NCBI GenBank assembly: GCA_949288805.1
Contig: CASELL010000002.1
Location: forward strand, 30,614 to 94,613
DNA: 64,000 nt
Source: an uncultured Alphaproteobacteria bacterium
GTDB lineage: Bacteria > Pseudomonadota > Alphaproteobacteria > Rickettsiales > UBA1997
Direction: 5' to 3'
The notes under the pieces were generated by a model that saw only the letters and a list, made by a program, of their open reading frames with translations, was not told where the DNA came from and made no database searches. The position numbers and the translations under genes were made by a program. Below, one piece after another: positions 43,998-52,832 of this stretch; the stretch's first letter is position 1; the number at the start of each line of letters is the position of its first letter.

Positions 43998-44586
43998 AAT
44001 TACTAAAATTAATCTAATTGACAATTTTAGTATTGATAAATTATTATTAGCATTATTTTTTATAACTGACCTTTTTTTTAGACAGTTATCTGTTTTTGGT
44101 TTATTAATTATTATGTTTTTTATTAGTAAATTAACAATAAAACATAAATATTCTAATATTATTTCTTTGTTTTATGTTATATTGCCAACATTTTGCCATA
44201 TATATATATTAAACAAAAATATTACTTTTGATTTTATATTATGGTTGTATTTATTATTATTTTCTGTAAAAATTACTATATATATGTTTGGTAATGTTTT
44301 TGATGATATTACAAATACTAAAAAATATTCTTTATTTGGTTTATTTGGTTCTTTATTGGTGTCATTACTAATAGGTATAATATCTTCATTATTTTTAAAA
44401 CAAAACTTTATTCATTTTATTTTATTAAATATTATAATAGCTTTATCTATTTATTTACAAAGTATTTTTAAAAATAAAATATCTAATTTTATAGAAAGCA
44501 ATGATAAAATTACAACAATTTGTTATAATTTGCACAATAATTTTATTTTTATATTTTTAATATTAACAATTTATTTACTTTTATAA
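43972..44586 (+). CDS. degenerate CdsA-like membrane protein
   Basis: A 204-residue protein with about six to seven hydrophobic segments. It occupies the cdsA slot directly after uppS. A weak CDP-diglyceride synthetase pattern can be traced (FILWLYLLLFSVKITIYMFG followed by KYSLFGLFGSLLVSLLIGI), but the catalytic Asp in the D-x-GAY motif and the SPxKTxEG signature are absent. It is therefore probably an inactive or diverged cdsA copy, or a chance-placed membrane protein. The ATG at 43972 has AGAGG just upstream, better than the ATG at 43942. Active CdsA would have to be encoded elsewhere. Confidence 0.6.
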   Translation: MEKEKLKDKITKINLIDNFSIDKLLLALFFITDLFFRQLSVFGLLIIMFFISKLTIKHKYSNIISLFYVILPTFCHIYILNKNITFDFILWLYLLLFSVKITIYMFGNVFDDITNTKKYSLFGLFGSLLVSLLIGIISSLFLKQNFIHFILLNIIIALSIYLQSIFKNKISNFIESNDKITTICYNLHNNFIFIFLILTIYLLL

Positions 44587-44587
44587 A

Positions 44588-45031
44588 ATGAAATTTTTAA
44601 TATTTTTTTTATTATTTACCAAATTTGTTTTTGCAGAAGATAGATTATACATGTCTTTAAAGTTCAATGAAGTTAATTTTAGAGCAGGGCCTGGAATGGA
44701 TTTTCCAATTTTATTCACATATAGATTAAAGTATTCACCTGTAAAAATAGTTGGAGAATATGATAATTGGTTTAAAGTTATTGATAAGGATGGCGATAGT
44801 GGTTGGGTTAGTGAACATTTATTGTCAAAATTTAGAAGTTTTATAACTATAAAAGATATTCAATATATATATTCTAGTTATAAGGACGATGCTTATCCAA
44901 TATTTAGAATTGAAAAAAATCTTACTGGAAAATTGATAAAATGTAAAAATGATAGATGTAAAATAAAAATTAATGGTATAAAAGGCTGGATTGATAAAGA
45001 TGGAATATGGGGATATGAAGAAGTAATTTAA
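44588..45031 (+). CDS. secreted protein with bacterial SH3 domain
   Basis: 147 residues. Signal peptide FLIFFLLFTKFVFAED with cleavage after FVFA. The mature part begins with an SH3-like domain (VNFRAGPGMDFPILFTY, ending DSGWVSEHLL), and the second half (YPIFRIEKNLTGKLIKCKNDRCKIKINGIKGWIDKDGIWG in consecutive strands) looks like a further, degenerate copy. Such proteins are common single genes in Alphaproteobacteria and probably bind peptidoglycan or envelope proteins in the periplasm. One base after the preceding gene. Confidence 0.85.
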   Translation: MKFLIFFLLFTKFVFAEDRLYMSLKFNEVNFRAGPGMDFPILFTYRLKYSPVKIVGEYDNWFKVIDKDGDSGWVSEHLLSKFRSFITIKDIQYIYSSYKDDAYPIFRIEKNLTGKLIKCKNDRCKIKINGIKGWIDKDGIWGYEEVI

Positions 45032-45080
45032 TGATATTATTAAATTATAGTTTTATTTAAATATTTGTTTTTTAAACAAT

Positions 45081-45109
45081 AAAAAATCTTGTTAATTTTT
45101 TTAACAAGA
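45081..45109 (-). terminator. intrinsic terminator of the tRNA-Val/tRNA-Asp transcript
   Basis: On the minus strand TCTTGTTAA and TTAACAAGA form a nine-base-pair stem around a five-base A loop, followed by six T. It lies 15 bases beyond the CCA of tRNA-Asp. Read on the plus strand it could also end the SH3-protein transcript. Confidence 0.85.
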
Positions 45110-45123
45110 ATCTTTATTCTTAA

Positions 45124-45200
45124 TGGCGCGAATGACGAGACTTGAACTCGCGACCTCCTGCGTGACAGGCAGGCGCTCTAACCAACTGAGCTACATCCGC
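45124..45200 (-). tRNA. tRNA-Asp (GTC)
   Basis: The minus strand starts GCGGATG-TA-GCTC. The anticodon stem CCTGC/GCAGG encloses a loop with GTC. T arm and encoded CCA are present. Second gene of the leftward Val-Asp pair, twelve bases after tRNA-Val. Confidence 0.95.
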
Positions 45201-45212
45201 ACTCTATAAAAG

Positions 45213-45289
45213 TGGTGGGCGATATAGAACTCGAATCTATGACCCCCTGCTTGTAAGGCAGATGCTCTAACCAACTGAGCTAATCGCCC
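45213..45289 (-). tRNA. tRNA-Val (TAC)
   Basis: Acceptor GGGCGAT pairs with ATCGCCC. The anticodon loop CTTACAA gives TAC. CCA is encoded. First gene of the Val-Asp pair, with its own promoter at 45301-45329. Confidence 0.95.
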
Positions 45290-45300
45290 ACTTCTACAAA

Positions 45301-45329
45301 ATTATAAAAAACTTTTTTTTATAAATCAA
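45301..45329 (-). promoter_or_regulatory. sigma-70 promoter of tRNA-Val-Asp
   Basis: On the minus strand TTGATT (45329-45324), 17 bases, TATAAT (45306-45301), twelve bases before the tRNA-Val gene. Both boxes and spacing are near consensus. Confidence 0.8.
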
Positions 45330-45361
45330 GTATTTTTTTTATAAAAAGGATATTTTTTTTC

Positions 45362-45390
45362 TTGACTTTATAAAAAGTATTTTTTATAAT
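45362..45390 (+). promoter_or_regulatory. sigma-70 promoter of tRNA-Glu-Lys
   Basis: TTGACT (45362-45367), a 17-base spacer and a perfect TATAAT (45385-45390), twelve bases before tRNA-Glu. It is back to back with the Val-Asp promoter. Confidence 0.85.
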
Positions 45391-45401
45391 TATGGATGTA
45401 T

Positions 45402-45476
45402 GGTCTCTTAGTCTAGCGGTTAGGACACTAGGTTTTCATCCTGGCAACACGGGTTCAAATCCCGTAGAGATCACCA
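45402..45476 (+). tRNA. tRNA-Glu (TTC)
   Basis: Acceptor GGTCTCT pairs with AGAGATC (one G-T). The anticodon stem CTAGG/CCTGG encloses TTTTCAT with anticodon TTC. CCA is encoded. It is a substrate of MnmA and MnmE, both encoded in this window. Confidence 0.95.
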
Positions 45477-45482
45477 GCAAGT

Positions 45483-45558
45483 GAATGCGTAGCTCAGTAG
45501 GTAGAGCACTTGACTTTTAATCAAGTTGTCGCGGGTTCAATTCCCGCCGCGTTCACCA
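45483..45558 (+). tRNA. tRNA-Lys (TTT)
   Basis: Acceptor GAATGCG pairs with CGCGTTC (one T-G). The loop CTTTTAA carries TTT, within stem CTTGA/TCAAG. T arm GCGGG-TTCAATT-CCCGC and CCA are present. Six bases after tRNA-Glu, same transcript. Confidence 0.95.
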
Positions 45559-45627
45559 TTTTATTTATCTTGTTGAAAATAATAAAATATATTTTATAAT
45601 CGCTGTATATAATGAATAATATGTACA

Positions 45628-46734
45628 ATGAAAGTATTGAATTTTATACAATTAAAAAATTATAATGGCACTTGTAGTTTTGCTATTGATGTTGCAAAAG
45701 AATTACAAAATAAACATGATATAATTTGTATCGTTAATAAAAATAATAATCAATTAATAGAAAAAATTAAAAATGAAAAATTAGAATATTATTGTTTTTC
45801 TTCTAATAAATTTTTATCTTTATTACAATATATTTATATTTGTTTTAAAAATAGAAAAAATTCTATTGCTGTAATGCATGATTTACAACGTTTTCCTTTA
45901 ATAATTACAAAATTTTTTGGAATAAAAAATTATACTTCAATTTTTGGAGAAGGTGAAAGAAAATTACATAAATTTACTAGATATATAGATTATATTCTTT
46001 TTAGTAAACAATATCAAAAAAATATTATAAACAAAGCATATAAAAATATAAAAATAGATTATTTGCCTTACACTACTACTTTTCATGATAAAAATGTAAA
46101 TAAAAATAAACAAGATATTTTTACTTTTGGTGCGCTTGGTTCTTTGGTTAAATTAAAGGGTTTTGAACAATTAATTAAAGCAAGTAAAATATTAAAAGAT
46201 AAAGGTTATAAATTTCAAGTTTTAATTGGTGGTGATGGATTAGAAAAACAAAATCTAGAAAATTTAATTAAAGATAATCAATTACAAGATTATTGTAAAT
46301 TATTAGGTCTAGTAAAAGATAAAGATAATTTTTATAATAAACTTGATGTATATTGTTTTACTTCTTATAAAGAAGATATAGGAATGATAGTGCCTGAGGC
46401 TATTAGTTATAAAGTGCCTATTATTGGAAATAGAATTGGTTTTACTAGTGATTTATTAGATGAAAATGATTATTTAATTGTTGAAAGTGAAAATTTAAAA
46501 AATGTAGATAAAATCTGGCCAAAATCACAATATGTTGATAGTTGGTGGGAAATAGATACAAATTATAGATTTGAAACTGAACCATTAAATGAAAATCTTC
46601 TTGCTGAAAAAATGGAATTCGCAATAAATAATTATGATGTTATAAAAAATAAAGCAGAAAACGCTTATAATAAAATAAATAATAATTATTCTTTGGAAAA
46701 ATGTATTGATAAAATTTTTAAAGATAAACTATAA
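45628..46734 (+). CDS. glycosyltransferase family 4
   Basis: A 368-residue GT-B glycosyltransferase. FGALGSLVKLKGFEQLIKA opens the nucleotide-sugar domain, and KEDIGMIVPEAISYKVPIIG is the conserved donor-binding Glu motif. The N-terminal half (TCSFAIDVAKELQNKHDI) matches the acceptor domain of LPS heptosyl- or hexosyl-transferases. Single gene after the tRNAs. It is not obviously the twin of the one at 38177; substrate unknown. Confidence 0.88.
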   Translation: MKVLNFIQLKNYNGTCSFAIDVAKELQNKHDIICIVNKNNNQLIEKIKNEKLEYYCFSSNKFLSLLQYIYICFKNRKNSIAVMHDLQRFPLIITKFFGIKNYTSIFGEGERKLHKFTRYIDYILFSKQYQKNIINKAYKNIKIDYLPYTTTFHDKNVNKNKQDIFTFGALGSLVKLKGFEQLIKASKILKDKGYKFQVLIGGDGLEKQNLENLIKDNQLQDYCKLLGLVKDKDNFYNKLDVYCFTSYKEDIGMIVPEAISYKVPIIGNRIGFTSDLLDENDYLIVESENLKNVDKIWPKSQYVDSWWEIDTNYRFETEPLNENLLAEKMEFAINNYDVIKNKAENAYNKINNNYSLEKCIDKIFKDKL

Positions 46735-46805
46735 TAATTTTTTTTCTTTATTGTTGATTTTTTAAAAAATAAAATTATTTTTAAATTAAATAATATTTTT
46801 TTTGT

Positions 46806-48029
46806 ATGTTAGTTGTTCCAATGTTACAAGAGGCTTGGGTCTCTATTAAAAATAATAAATTAAGATCATTTTTAACAATTCTTGGTATAATGATAGGTGT
46901 TTGTGCGGTGGTATTAATGGTGGCTACTGGACAAACAGTTAGAAACGAAATCAATGCCCAGCTTGAAGGTTTTGGTGGAAATAAATTAATTGTTACTCCT
47001 GCTAAGACAAATAGAGGGGGTGTTAGAGGGGCTGGTAGTAGACCAACCACAACATTTGCCGATTATGAGGCTATAACCAAAGTAAAAGATGTTTTAGATG
47101 CTGCTCCTATGGTTACTGTTGGAGCACAGGTTATTAATGGATCTAATAACTGGGCTACTACTGTATATGGAACAACACCGGAATATTTTAATATAGATGA
47201 TTTTCAAATAGAAGAGGGAGTTATTTTTTCAAAAGAAGATGTATTAAATGGAGCAACATATGCTGTAATAGGAAAAACAATAGTTAACGAGCTATTTACA
47301 GAGGGAGAGGAACCATTGGGATCAACAATTAGAATTAAAAATGTTCCATTTACTGTTATTGGTATTTTAAAAGAAAAAGGAAGTGGTATGGGTGGTAACG
47401 ACCAAGATGATGTTATTATTGCTCCATTATTTACAGTAAAAAGAAGGTTAACAAATAATAGAATACCAAATTTAGTATTTATGATAACATTAAGAGCTTC
47501 TTCAGAAGAAACGATATCGAGAGTTGAAAGTAGGGTTAGAGTTTTATTACAAGAAAGACATAATATAAAAGAGGGTGAGGATGATGATTTTGATATTATG
47601 AATTTAACGGAAATAGCAGATAAAATTAGTAGTATAGGTGTTATATTGTCTATACTATTAGCAGCTATTGCTTCAATATCTTTATTTGTTGGTAGTATAG
47701 GTATTATGAATATGATGCTTGTTTCAGTTACAGAAAGAACTAGAGAAATAGGTATTAGAAAGGCCATAGGAGCTAAAAATGAAGATGTAATGATGCAATT
47801 CTTATTTGAATCTATATTGATATCAATGGTAGGTAGTTTGATAGGTATGTTTTTAGGTATAGTTTTTGGTCAAATTGGTGGTTATATTCTTAATAAAAAT
47901 GTTCCTATAAGTGTATTTACTGTTGTTATATCTATTGTTATCGCTATAATAGTTGGTGTTGCTTCTGGTATAATACCAGCTAGAAAAGCTACAAAACTAG
48001 ACCCGATAGAGGCATTGAGATATCAATAA
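46806..48029 (+). CDS. MacB-type ABC transporter permease
   Basis: A 407-residue permease of the MacB/FtsX family. One N-terminal span (RSFLTILGIMIGVCAVVLMVA), a periplasmic domain of about 220 residues, and three C-terminal spans. The last begins after TEIADKISSIG and includes MNMMLVSVTERTREIGIRKAIGA, the coupling helix. RKATKLDPIEALRYQ ends it. The ATPase is not in this window and no outer-membrane channel or adaptor is adjacent. MacB-type permeases act as mechanotransmission proteins that move peptides, drugs or lipoproteins. Confidence 0.9.
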   Translation: MLVVPMLQEAWVSIKNNKLRSFLTILGIMIGVCAVVLMVATGQTVRNEINAQLEGFGGNKLIVTPAKTNRGGVRGAGSRPTTTFADYEAITKVKDVLDAAPMVTVGAQVINGSNNWATTVYGTTPEYFNIDDFQIEEGVIFSKEDVLNGATYAVIGKTIVNELFTEGEEPLGSTIRIKNVPFTVIGILKEKGSGMGGNDQDDVIIAPLFTVKRRLTNNRIPNLVFMITLRASSEETISRVESRVRVLLQERHNIKEGEDDDFDIMNLTEIADKISSIGVILSILLAAIASISLFVGSIGIMNMMLVSVTERTREIGIRKAIGAKNEDVMMQFLFESILISMVGSLIGMFLGIVFGQIGGYILNKNVPISVFTVVISIVIAIIVGVASGIIPARKATKLDPIEALRYQ

Positions 48030-48034
48030 TATTT

Positions 48035-49099
48035 TTATAAAAAATTATTCCACCACTTTTCATTAGATAGGTTATCATTATCTAATTTCTCACCGATCTT
48101 CGGAGTTAAAAGTTTTACATTATCATTTTTTGCTAAATCAACCACCATATTAATGGATTCTTTCCATGGGTGTAAAGCTAGATCATAAACAGCCCAATGT
48201 ATAGGTAAAAGATAATTACCTTTTAAATCTTTTGTTGCCTTTATTACTTCATGTGGAAACATGTGGATATCGGCCCATCTAACATTCCAAGCGTCAATTT
48301 CCAAAGCAACTATATCAAAAGGACCATATTTATCACCTATTTCTTTAAAATGTTTACTATAACCAGTATCACCACCCCAAAATATTTTTTTGTTTTTATC
48401 TTGTATAATATATGAGTTCCAAGATGTTTTGTTGCTATCAGTTAACCATCTACCTGAAAAGTGAACTGCTTTTGAAGCAATAATTGATAAATTGTCTTTT
48501 TTAAACTCTTCATCTCTATCAAGTTCTACTATATTGTTTTTGTTTACGCCCCATTTTTCTAATGTATAAGAAAGATTTTTAGGGACTATAAAAATGCTAT
48601 CTTTTAATTTCTTAACTGTTTTTTTCTCTAAATGGTCGTAGTGATTATGAGTTATTAAAACATAATCAATTTTAGGTAATTCGTTTCTATTAATTACTGG
48701 TTTGTTATATCTTCTAACTATCATTGGTAAAGGTCCAGCATTAGCAAAAACTGGATCTATAATTATTCTTTTATTGTCAATTTCTATTATAGCATTAGAA
48801 TGTCCTAACCAATATATAGCAAAATCATTAATTTTACTAAAATCAGGTTTTATCATTGGAATATCAGTTTTTGGACCATTTTTAGACTTAAACAAAAATC
48901 TTAAAAGACTTTGTTGTTCTGTATCTTTATATCTATCTAGGTTATGGTCAACTCTTTCTGTATTGTTTCTAAAAGTATTATCCATATTTTTTATATAACC
49001 AATATTGTTTCTAAAATTATATAAAGCAATTAATACTAATAATAGTATTATTGTTCTTATTATCAACCATTTTTTATTTAAGGAGTTCAATTTTAACAT
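48035..49099 (-). CDS. membrane-anchored metallo-beta-lactamase-fold hydrolase (NAPE-PLD/UlaG-like)
   Basis: A 354-residue protein. A hydrophobic N-terminus (LIIRTIILLLVLIALY) anchors it. The hydrolase starts at YWLGHSNAIIEIDNKRIIIDPVFAN and has the metal motif THNHYDH, then FWGGDTGYSKHF and LPIHWAVYDLALHPW. This is the pattern of the phospholipase-D-like (NAPE-PLD) branch; the biological substrate in bacteria is unknown. It follows and overlaps the cyclophilin-like gene by 26 bases. Confidence 0.87.
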   Translation of the reverse strand: MLKLNSLNKKWLIIRTIILLLVLIALYNFRNNIGYIKNMDNTFRNNTERVDHNLDRYKDTEQQSLLRFLFKSKNGPKTDIPMIKPDFSKINDFAIYWLGHSNAIIEIDNKRIIIDPVFANAGPLPMIVRRYNKPVINRNELPKIDYVLITHNHYDHLEKKTVKKLKDSIFIVPKNLSYTLEKWGVNKNNIVELDRDEEFKKDNLSIIASKAVHFSGRWLTDSNKTSWNSYIIQDKNKKIFWGGDTGYSKHFKEIGDKYGPFDIVALEIDAWNVRWADIHMFPHEVIKATKDLKGNYLLPIHWAVYDLALHPWKESINMVVDLAKNDNVKLLTPKIGEKLDNDNLSNEKWWNNFL

Positions 49100-49490
49100 T
49101 TAATGATTTTCTATTATTATCAAATAATTCAATATTATTATCTATATGTCCTAACATATACATACCATTAGGAATAGTATCATTATCTTGTCTATATATT
49201 ATTACAAAAGAATGTTGTGGAGGCCAATAAAAAATATCACCTTTATTGTAAGTATATTCTTTTTTTTCACTATTTTCTAATGGTTCATTAAAATTATAAT
49301 ATTTTTCTCTACCAAATAAATCAGTCATAGTGATATTTAAAGGCAAGCGACTTAACAAATCCCTAGAAGTTTTTGTATTGTTAATAGTGGCAAGAACTTC
49401 CTTGCCACTATCTAATGTTATTTTAATTTTAGTTTCAGCCATAACATTAAAAGAAAACATTGTTAATACTAAAATAAATAAAACTTTCAT
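49074..49490 (-). CDS. secreted cyclophilin-like fold protein
   Basis: 138 residues. Signal peptide VLFILVLTMFSFNVMA is followed by a compact domain: KITLDSGKEVLATINNTKTSRDLLSRLPLNITMTDLFGREKYY in contiguous strands, then YNKGDIFYWPPQHSFVIIYRQD and MLGHIDNN. This matches the cyclophilin-like family linked with flavodoxin, cupin and AraC genes in many gut and soil bacteria. It is not a known proline isomerase. It stands between the DXS-like and metallo-hydrolase genes. Confidence 0.8.
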   Translation of the reverse strand: MKVLFILVLTMFSFNVMAETKIKITLDSGKEVLATINNTKTSRDLLSRLPLNITMTDLFGREKYYNFNEPLENSEKKEYTYNKGDIFYWPPQHSFVIIYRQDNDTIPNGMYMLGHIDNNIELFDNNRKSLNVKIELLK

Positions 49491-49493
49491 ATA

Positions 49494-51242
49494 TTATAGA
49501 TTTTTTAAAATATCTTCAACAATTAATTCTTTTTTCAACCTATAATTATTATATAAAGTATCTAATGGAACTCTATCAGTAAACACTTTATCAGCACCAT
49601 AATTTAAAACTTTCATATTAGAATTACCATAATATGAAGCAATTTTTTGACCAAAACCACCATCAAGAGCCCCATCTTCTAATGTAATTACTACATCATG
49701 ATTGTTTTTTAAATTATTTAATAATTCTTTATCAAGTCCAGTAATAAAACAAGGATTTATTAAAGTAGCATTAATATTATGTTTTTTTAATTCTTCTTTT
49801 ACACTCTTTCCCAATTCAAAAAATGTACCAAGTCCAATAATTGCTACTTTGTCGCCTTTTTCAACTAATTTATACTTATTTAATATAGAATAATCTGTTT
49901 TATCTTCTATACCAGTTGTTATTAAAGCACCTGCTGGTATTCTAATAGCAACAGAATAATTTTTATTTTTATTTACAGACCAATCTAACATAGCTAGATA
50001 TTCTTCTTTATTTGTAGGTGCTAGATAGACAATATTTGGAATATTAGATATTAAAGGAATATCAAAAATTGTTAAATGTGTAGCATCGGTTCCAGTTATA
50101 CCACCCCATTCTACTAGAATTGTAGCAGGATTATTATTTAACGCTAGATCTTGTGATAATTGATCATAAGCTCTTTGTATAAATGAACTTGATATATCTA
50201 AAATAGGTTTTGCTCCATTTTTAGCAATACCAGATATAAAAGCAACCGCATGTTGTTCTGCTATACCAACATCTACATAGTGCTTGCCTAATTTTGTTCT
50301 AACTTCTTCATTAAGGCCACTTATACCTGGTGTAGCAGGAGATACAACAACTATATTATTTTTTTTATTATTAATTTCATCTAAAATATAATCTACTGTT
50401 ATACTATTATAATTTTCAGGTATATCAAATTTTTTATCATAATTTTCTACTGTGTGAGGCATTATCCAATGGAACATTTCTTTATGTTCTTCTGCTTGTT
50501 TTAGTCCATGACCTTTATCTGTATAAATATGTAAAACTACTGGATGTTTTATATCTTTTACTTTTTTAAAAGCTTCTATCATTTTCTCAATATTATTTCC
50601 ATCTTCTACATAAATATATTCAAAACCAAGAGATTCAAAAAGATTATTTTTTGCTTTTCCATTTCTTAATTCTTGTAAATGTAGATGTATACCACCTTGA
50701 TTTTCAGCAATAGACATTCCATTATCATTTACAACTATAATCATATTACTATTTAGAACTGAGGCATTATTTAAACCTTCCAAGGCTTCACCACCAGTTA
50801 AAGAACCGTCACCTATAATTGCTATAACATTTTCATTATTTCCATTAATATCTCTTGCTTTTGCTAGACCAGTTGCTAGACTAATAGAAGTAGAAGTGTG
50901 TCCTACTTTAAATAAATCATATTCACTTTCTTCTGGAGCGGTATAACCAGAATATTTATGATATTTTGATTCATCTGTAAAACCTTCTTTTCTTCCAGTT
51001 AATATTTTATGTGTATAACATTGATGTGAAACATCAAAAACAATTTTATCTTTTGGTGCATTAAATACATAATGTAAGGCAATTGTTGCTTCTAAAAAAC
51101 CAAGATTTGGTCCCATATGACCACCAGTTGTATTAACTTTTTTAATAATTAATTCTCTAATTTCATTAGCAAGATTATTTAAATCATTGATATTTAATTT
51201 TTTTAAATCTTGTGTATTATTTACTTTTTCTAAAATTGACAT
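49494..51242 (-). CDS. dxs: 1-deoxy-D-xylulose-5-phosphate synthase-like transketolase (non-canonical subfamily)
   Basis: 582 residues, shorter than classic DXS (about 620-640). TPP enzyme: GDGSLTGGEALEGLNNAS is the TPP/Mg motif, and GIAEQHAV the second-domain Glu. The N-terminal blocks read HMGPNLGFLEATIALHYVFN and DVSHQCYTHKILTGR where classic DXS has HLGSNLG and DVGHQAYPHK. These variants are typical of a DXS-like group common in Firmicutes, some next to sugar-transport genes. It could supply DXP for isoprenoids, thiamine or pyridoxal, or act on other sugars. Its position among accessory genes suggests acquisition by transfer. No dxr or other MEP gene is in the window except uppS far away. 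Confidence 0.8.
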   Translation of the reverse strand: MSILEKVNNTQDLKKLNINDLNNLANEIRELIIKKVNTTGGHMGPNLGFLEATIALHYVFNAPKDKIVFDVSHQCYTHKILTGRKEGFTDESKYHKYSGYTAPEESEYDLFKVGHTSTSISLATGLAKARDINGNNENVIAIIGDGSLTGGEALEGLNNASVLNSNMIIVVNDNGMSIAENQGGIHLHLQELRNGKAKNNLFESLGFEYIYVEDGNNIEKMIEAFKKVKDIKHPVVLHIYTDKGHGLKQAEEHKEMFHWIMPHTVENYDKKFDIPENYNSITVDYILDEINNKKNNIVVVSPATPGISGLNEEVRTKLGKHYVDVGIAEQHAVAFISGIAKNGAKPILDISSSFIQRAYDQLSQDLALNNNPATILVEWGGITGTDATHLTIFDIPLISNIPNIVYLAPTNKEEYLAMLDWSVNKNKNYSVAIRIPAGALITTGIEDKTDYSILNKYKLVEKGDKVAIIGLGTFFELGKSVKEELKKHNINATLINPCFITGLDKELLNNLKNNHDVVITLEDGALDGGFGQKIASYYGNSNMKVLNYGADKVFTDRVPLDTLYNNYRLKKELIVEDILKNL

Positions 51243-51289
51243 ATTTTCTCCAATTATTTATAACTAATAATTATTTTAAAATTTAAAAA

Positions 51290-51745
51290 TTATTTTTCTA
51301 CTTTTTCTAACCAATTTGCTGGATTTTTAGTATTAGTTTCAGCAACTATATAAATATGACTCATTGTATGATCTTTTTTAGCACCATGCCAATGTTTTAC
51401 TCCTGCTGGAAACCATACAACATCACCTGCTTTAACTTCAATAATTTCTTTTCCTTCTTCTTGAATTTCACCAACTCCTTCTGTGATAATTAATAATTGA
51501 CCCCAATCGTGAGTGTGCCAAGCAGTTCTAGAATCGGGATTAAATTTTACTTCACCTAACAAAACATTAGATTCATGTTTATCTGGTAACATAGAATTAA
51601 CAACTACACTACCAGAAAATGTTTTATTTGCACCAAAAGTTGATGGCATATTACCATTTCTAAAAACTTGAATTTTTCCCATATTATTTGCCTTTACATT
51701 GTTAATAAATAAAAAAGATAATAAAATTAATAAATATTTTTTCAT
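51290..51745 (-). CDS. secreted cupin-domain protein
   Basis: 151 residues with a signal peptide (YLLILLSFLFINNVKAN). A single cupin barrel: AWHTHDWGQLLIITEG and WFPAGVKHWHGA, with His ligands for a metal. This is the cupin type usually found near carboxymuconolactone-decarboxylase-like, flavodoxin and AraC genes; its substrate is unknown. It is divergent from the AraC gene at 51908, which may control it. Confidence 0.85.
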   Translation of the reverse strand: MKKYLLILLSFLFINNVKANNMGKIQVFRNGNMPSTFGANKTFSGSVVVNSMLPDKHESNVLLGEVKFNPDSRTAWHTHDWGQLLIITEGVGEIQEEGKEIIEVKAGDVVWFPAGVKHWHGAKKDHTMSHIYIVAETNTKNPANWLEKVEK

Positions 51746-51907
51746 AATTTATAAGTATTTTTATATATTTTTATTCTAAAAAATACTTTTATTTTTCATA
51801 TATATAAAAATTGCATTTTTTTGCCTAATTCTACCATTTTAATGAAAAATCATATTGTAAAATTAAAATATAAAACTATATTTATTGTAAATAATAATAT
51901 ATTTAAT
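51746..51907. promoter_or_regulatory. divergent promoter region between cupin and AraC genes
   Basis: A very AT-rich gap that must hold the promoters of both divergent genes. No clear operator or perfect -35/-10 pair was found. Typical AraC regulators act on the neighbouring divergent gene. Confidence 0.4.
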
Positions 51908-52765
51908 ATGTGTGAAAAATTAAAAAACAAAATATTAAAGTTATTACCAGAACAAGGTGATTATAATACAAAAATAAATAATTTCTTAATAGGAAGAAGA
52001 GACAACGAAAACAAAATTGAAAATTGTTTTTATAAGCCTATGATTACATTTATTTTACAAGGAAATAAAAATTGTATAATATCAAATAAAACATATACTT
52101 GTAATGAAGGTCAATTCATGATTGTAGGAGTTGATTTACCTAGTGGTACTTTTTTGACTAACGTTTCAAAAAATCGACCATTATTGGCGGTTTCTCTAAT
52201 TATTGATTGGAATATAGTTGCAGAATTAAGTAATAAAATAAAAATTGAAAAACAACATTTTTGTGATTGTTTATCAATAACTAATATCACAGATGATTTG
52301 TATGATGCTTTTTTAAGATTAGTTGATATGGTAGAAAAAAATAAACAAGATGATATAATAACAAAATTAATTATACAAGAAATATATTATATGATTTTAA
52401 CAAGTCCTATTGGTTATAAATTAATAGATCTAAATACATTGGGAACAAATAATAATAAAATATCAAAAGCTATATTAACAATAAAAAATAATTTTAACAA
52501 AAAATTAAATATTGAAGATATAGCTAAAAGTGTAAATATGACTGCAACAACTTTTTATAGAAATTTTAAAAGTATTACAGGTTTTAGTCCTTTACAATAT
52601 CAAAAACATTTAAGATTACATGAAGCAAAAAATTTAATGTTAATAAATGGTATTAATGCAACTTCTGCTTCATATAAAGTTGGTTATGAAAGTGTTAGTC
52701 AATTTAATAGAGAATATAAAAAAATGTTTGGTAACACTCCTTATAAAGATAACATAAATAAATAG
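51908..52765 (+). CDS. AraC-family transcriptional regulator
   Basis: About 285 residues from the ATG at 51908 (MCEKLKNKILKLL), the length typical of the AraC_N group. In-frame upstream starts at 51821 and 51842 add only T-rich leader. The N-terminal cupin-like domain contains FYKPMITFILQGNKN and EGQFMIVGVDLPSGTF. The C-terminal two-helix-turn-helix domain is clear: LNIEDIAKSVNMTATTFYRNFKSITGFSPLQYQKHLRL and YKVGYESVSQFNREYKKMFGNTP, read as its two halves. It probably regulates the cupin and/or flavodoxin genes on either side. Confidence 0.93.
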   Translation: MCEKLKNKILKLLPEQGDYNTKINNFLIGRRDNENKIENCFYKPMITFILQGNKNCIISNKTYTCNEGQFMIVGVDLPSGTFLTNVSKNRPLLAVSLIIDWNIVAELSNKIKIEKQHFCDCLSITNITDDLYDAFLRLVDMVEKNKQDDIITKLIIQEIYYMILTSPIGYKLIDLNTLGTNNNKISKAILTIKNNFNKKLNIEDIAKSVNMTATTFYRNFKSITGFSPLQYQKHLRLHEAKNLMLINGINATSASYKVGYESVSQFNREYKKMFGNTPYKDNINK

Positions 52766-52806
52766 TGTTTATATATTGTATTTTAAAAAAATAGTTTTAT
52801 TATGAA

Positions 52807-52832
52807 ATTAAGGTAACCATCATGGTGTTAAT
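52807..52832. promoter_or_regulatory. imperfect palindrome at the flavodoxin-gene start
   Basis: ATTAAGGTAACCAT-C-ATGGTGTTAAT: an inverted repeat with a five-base-pair perfect centre and matching TTAA ends, directly before the ATG at 52833. It could be a binding site for the AraC protein encoded just upstream, or a hairpin controlling translation. The AGG inside it also acts as ribosome site. Confidence 0.35.

Noticed and set aside
47204-47767. Minus-strand frame of 187 codons inside the permease gene
   Set aside because: Complement of the MacB-type permease gene; composition is that of an antisense frame and no domain is visible.
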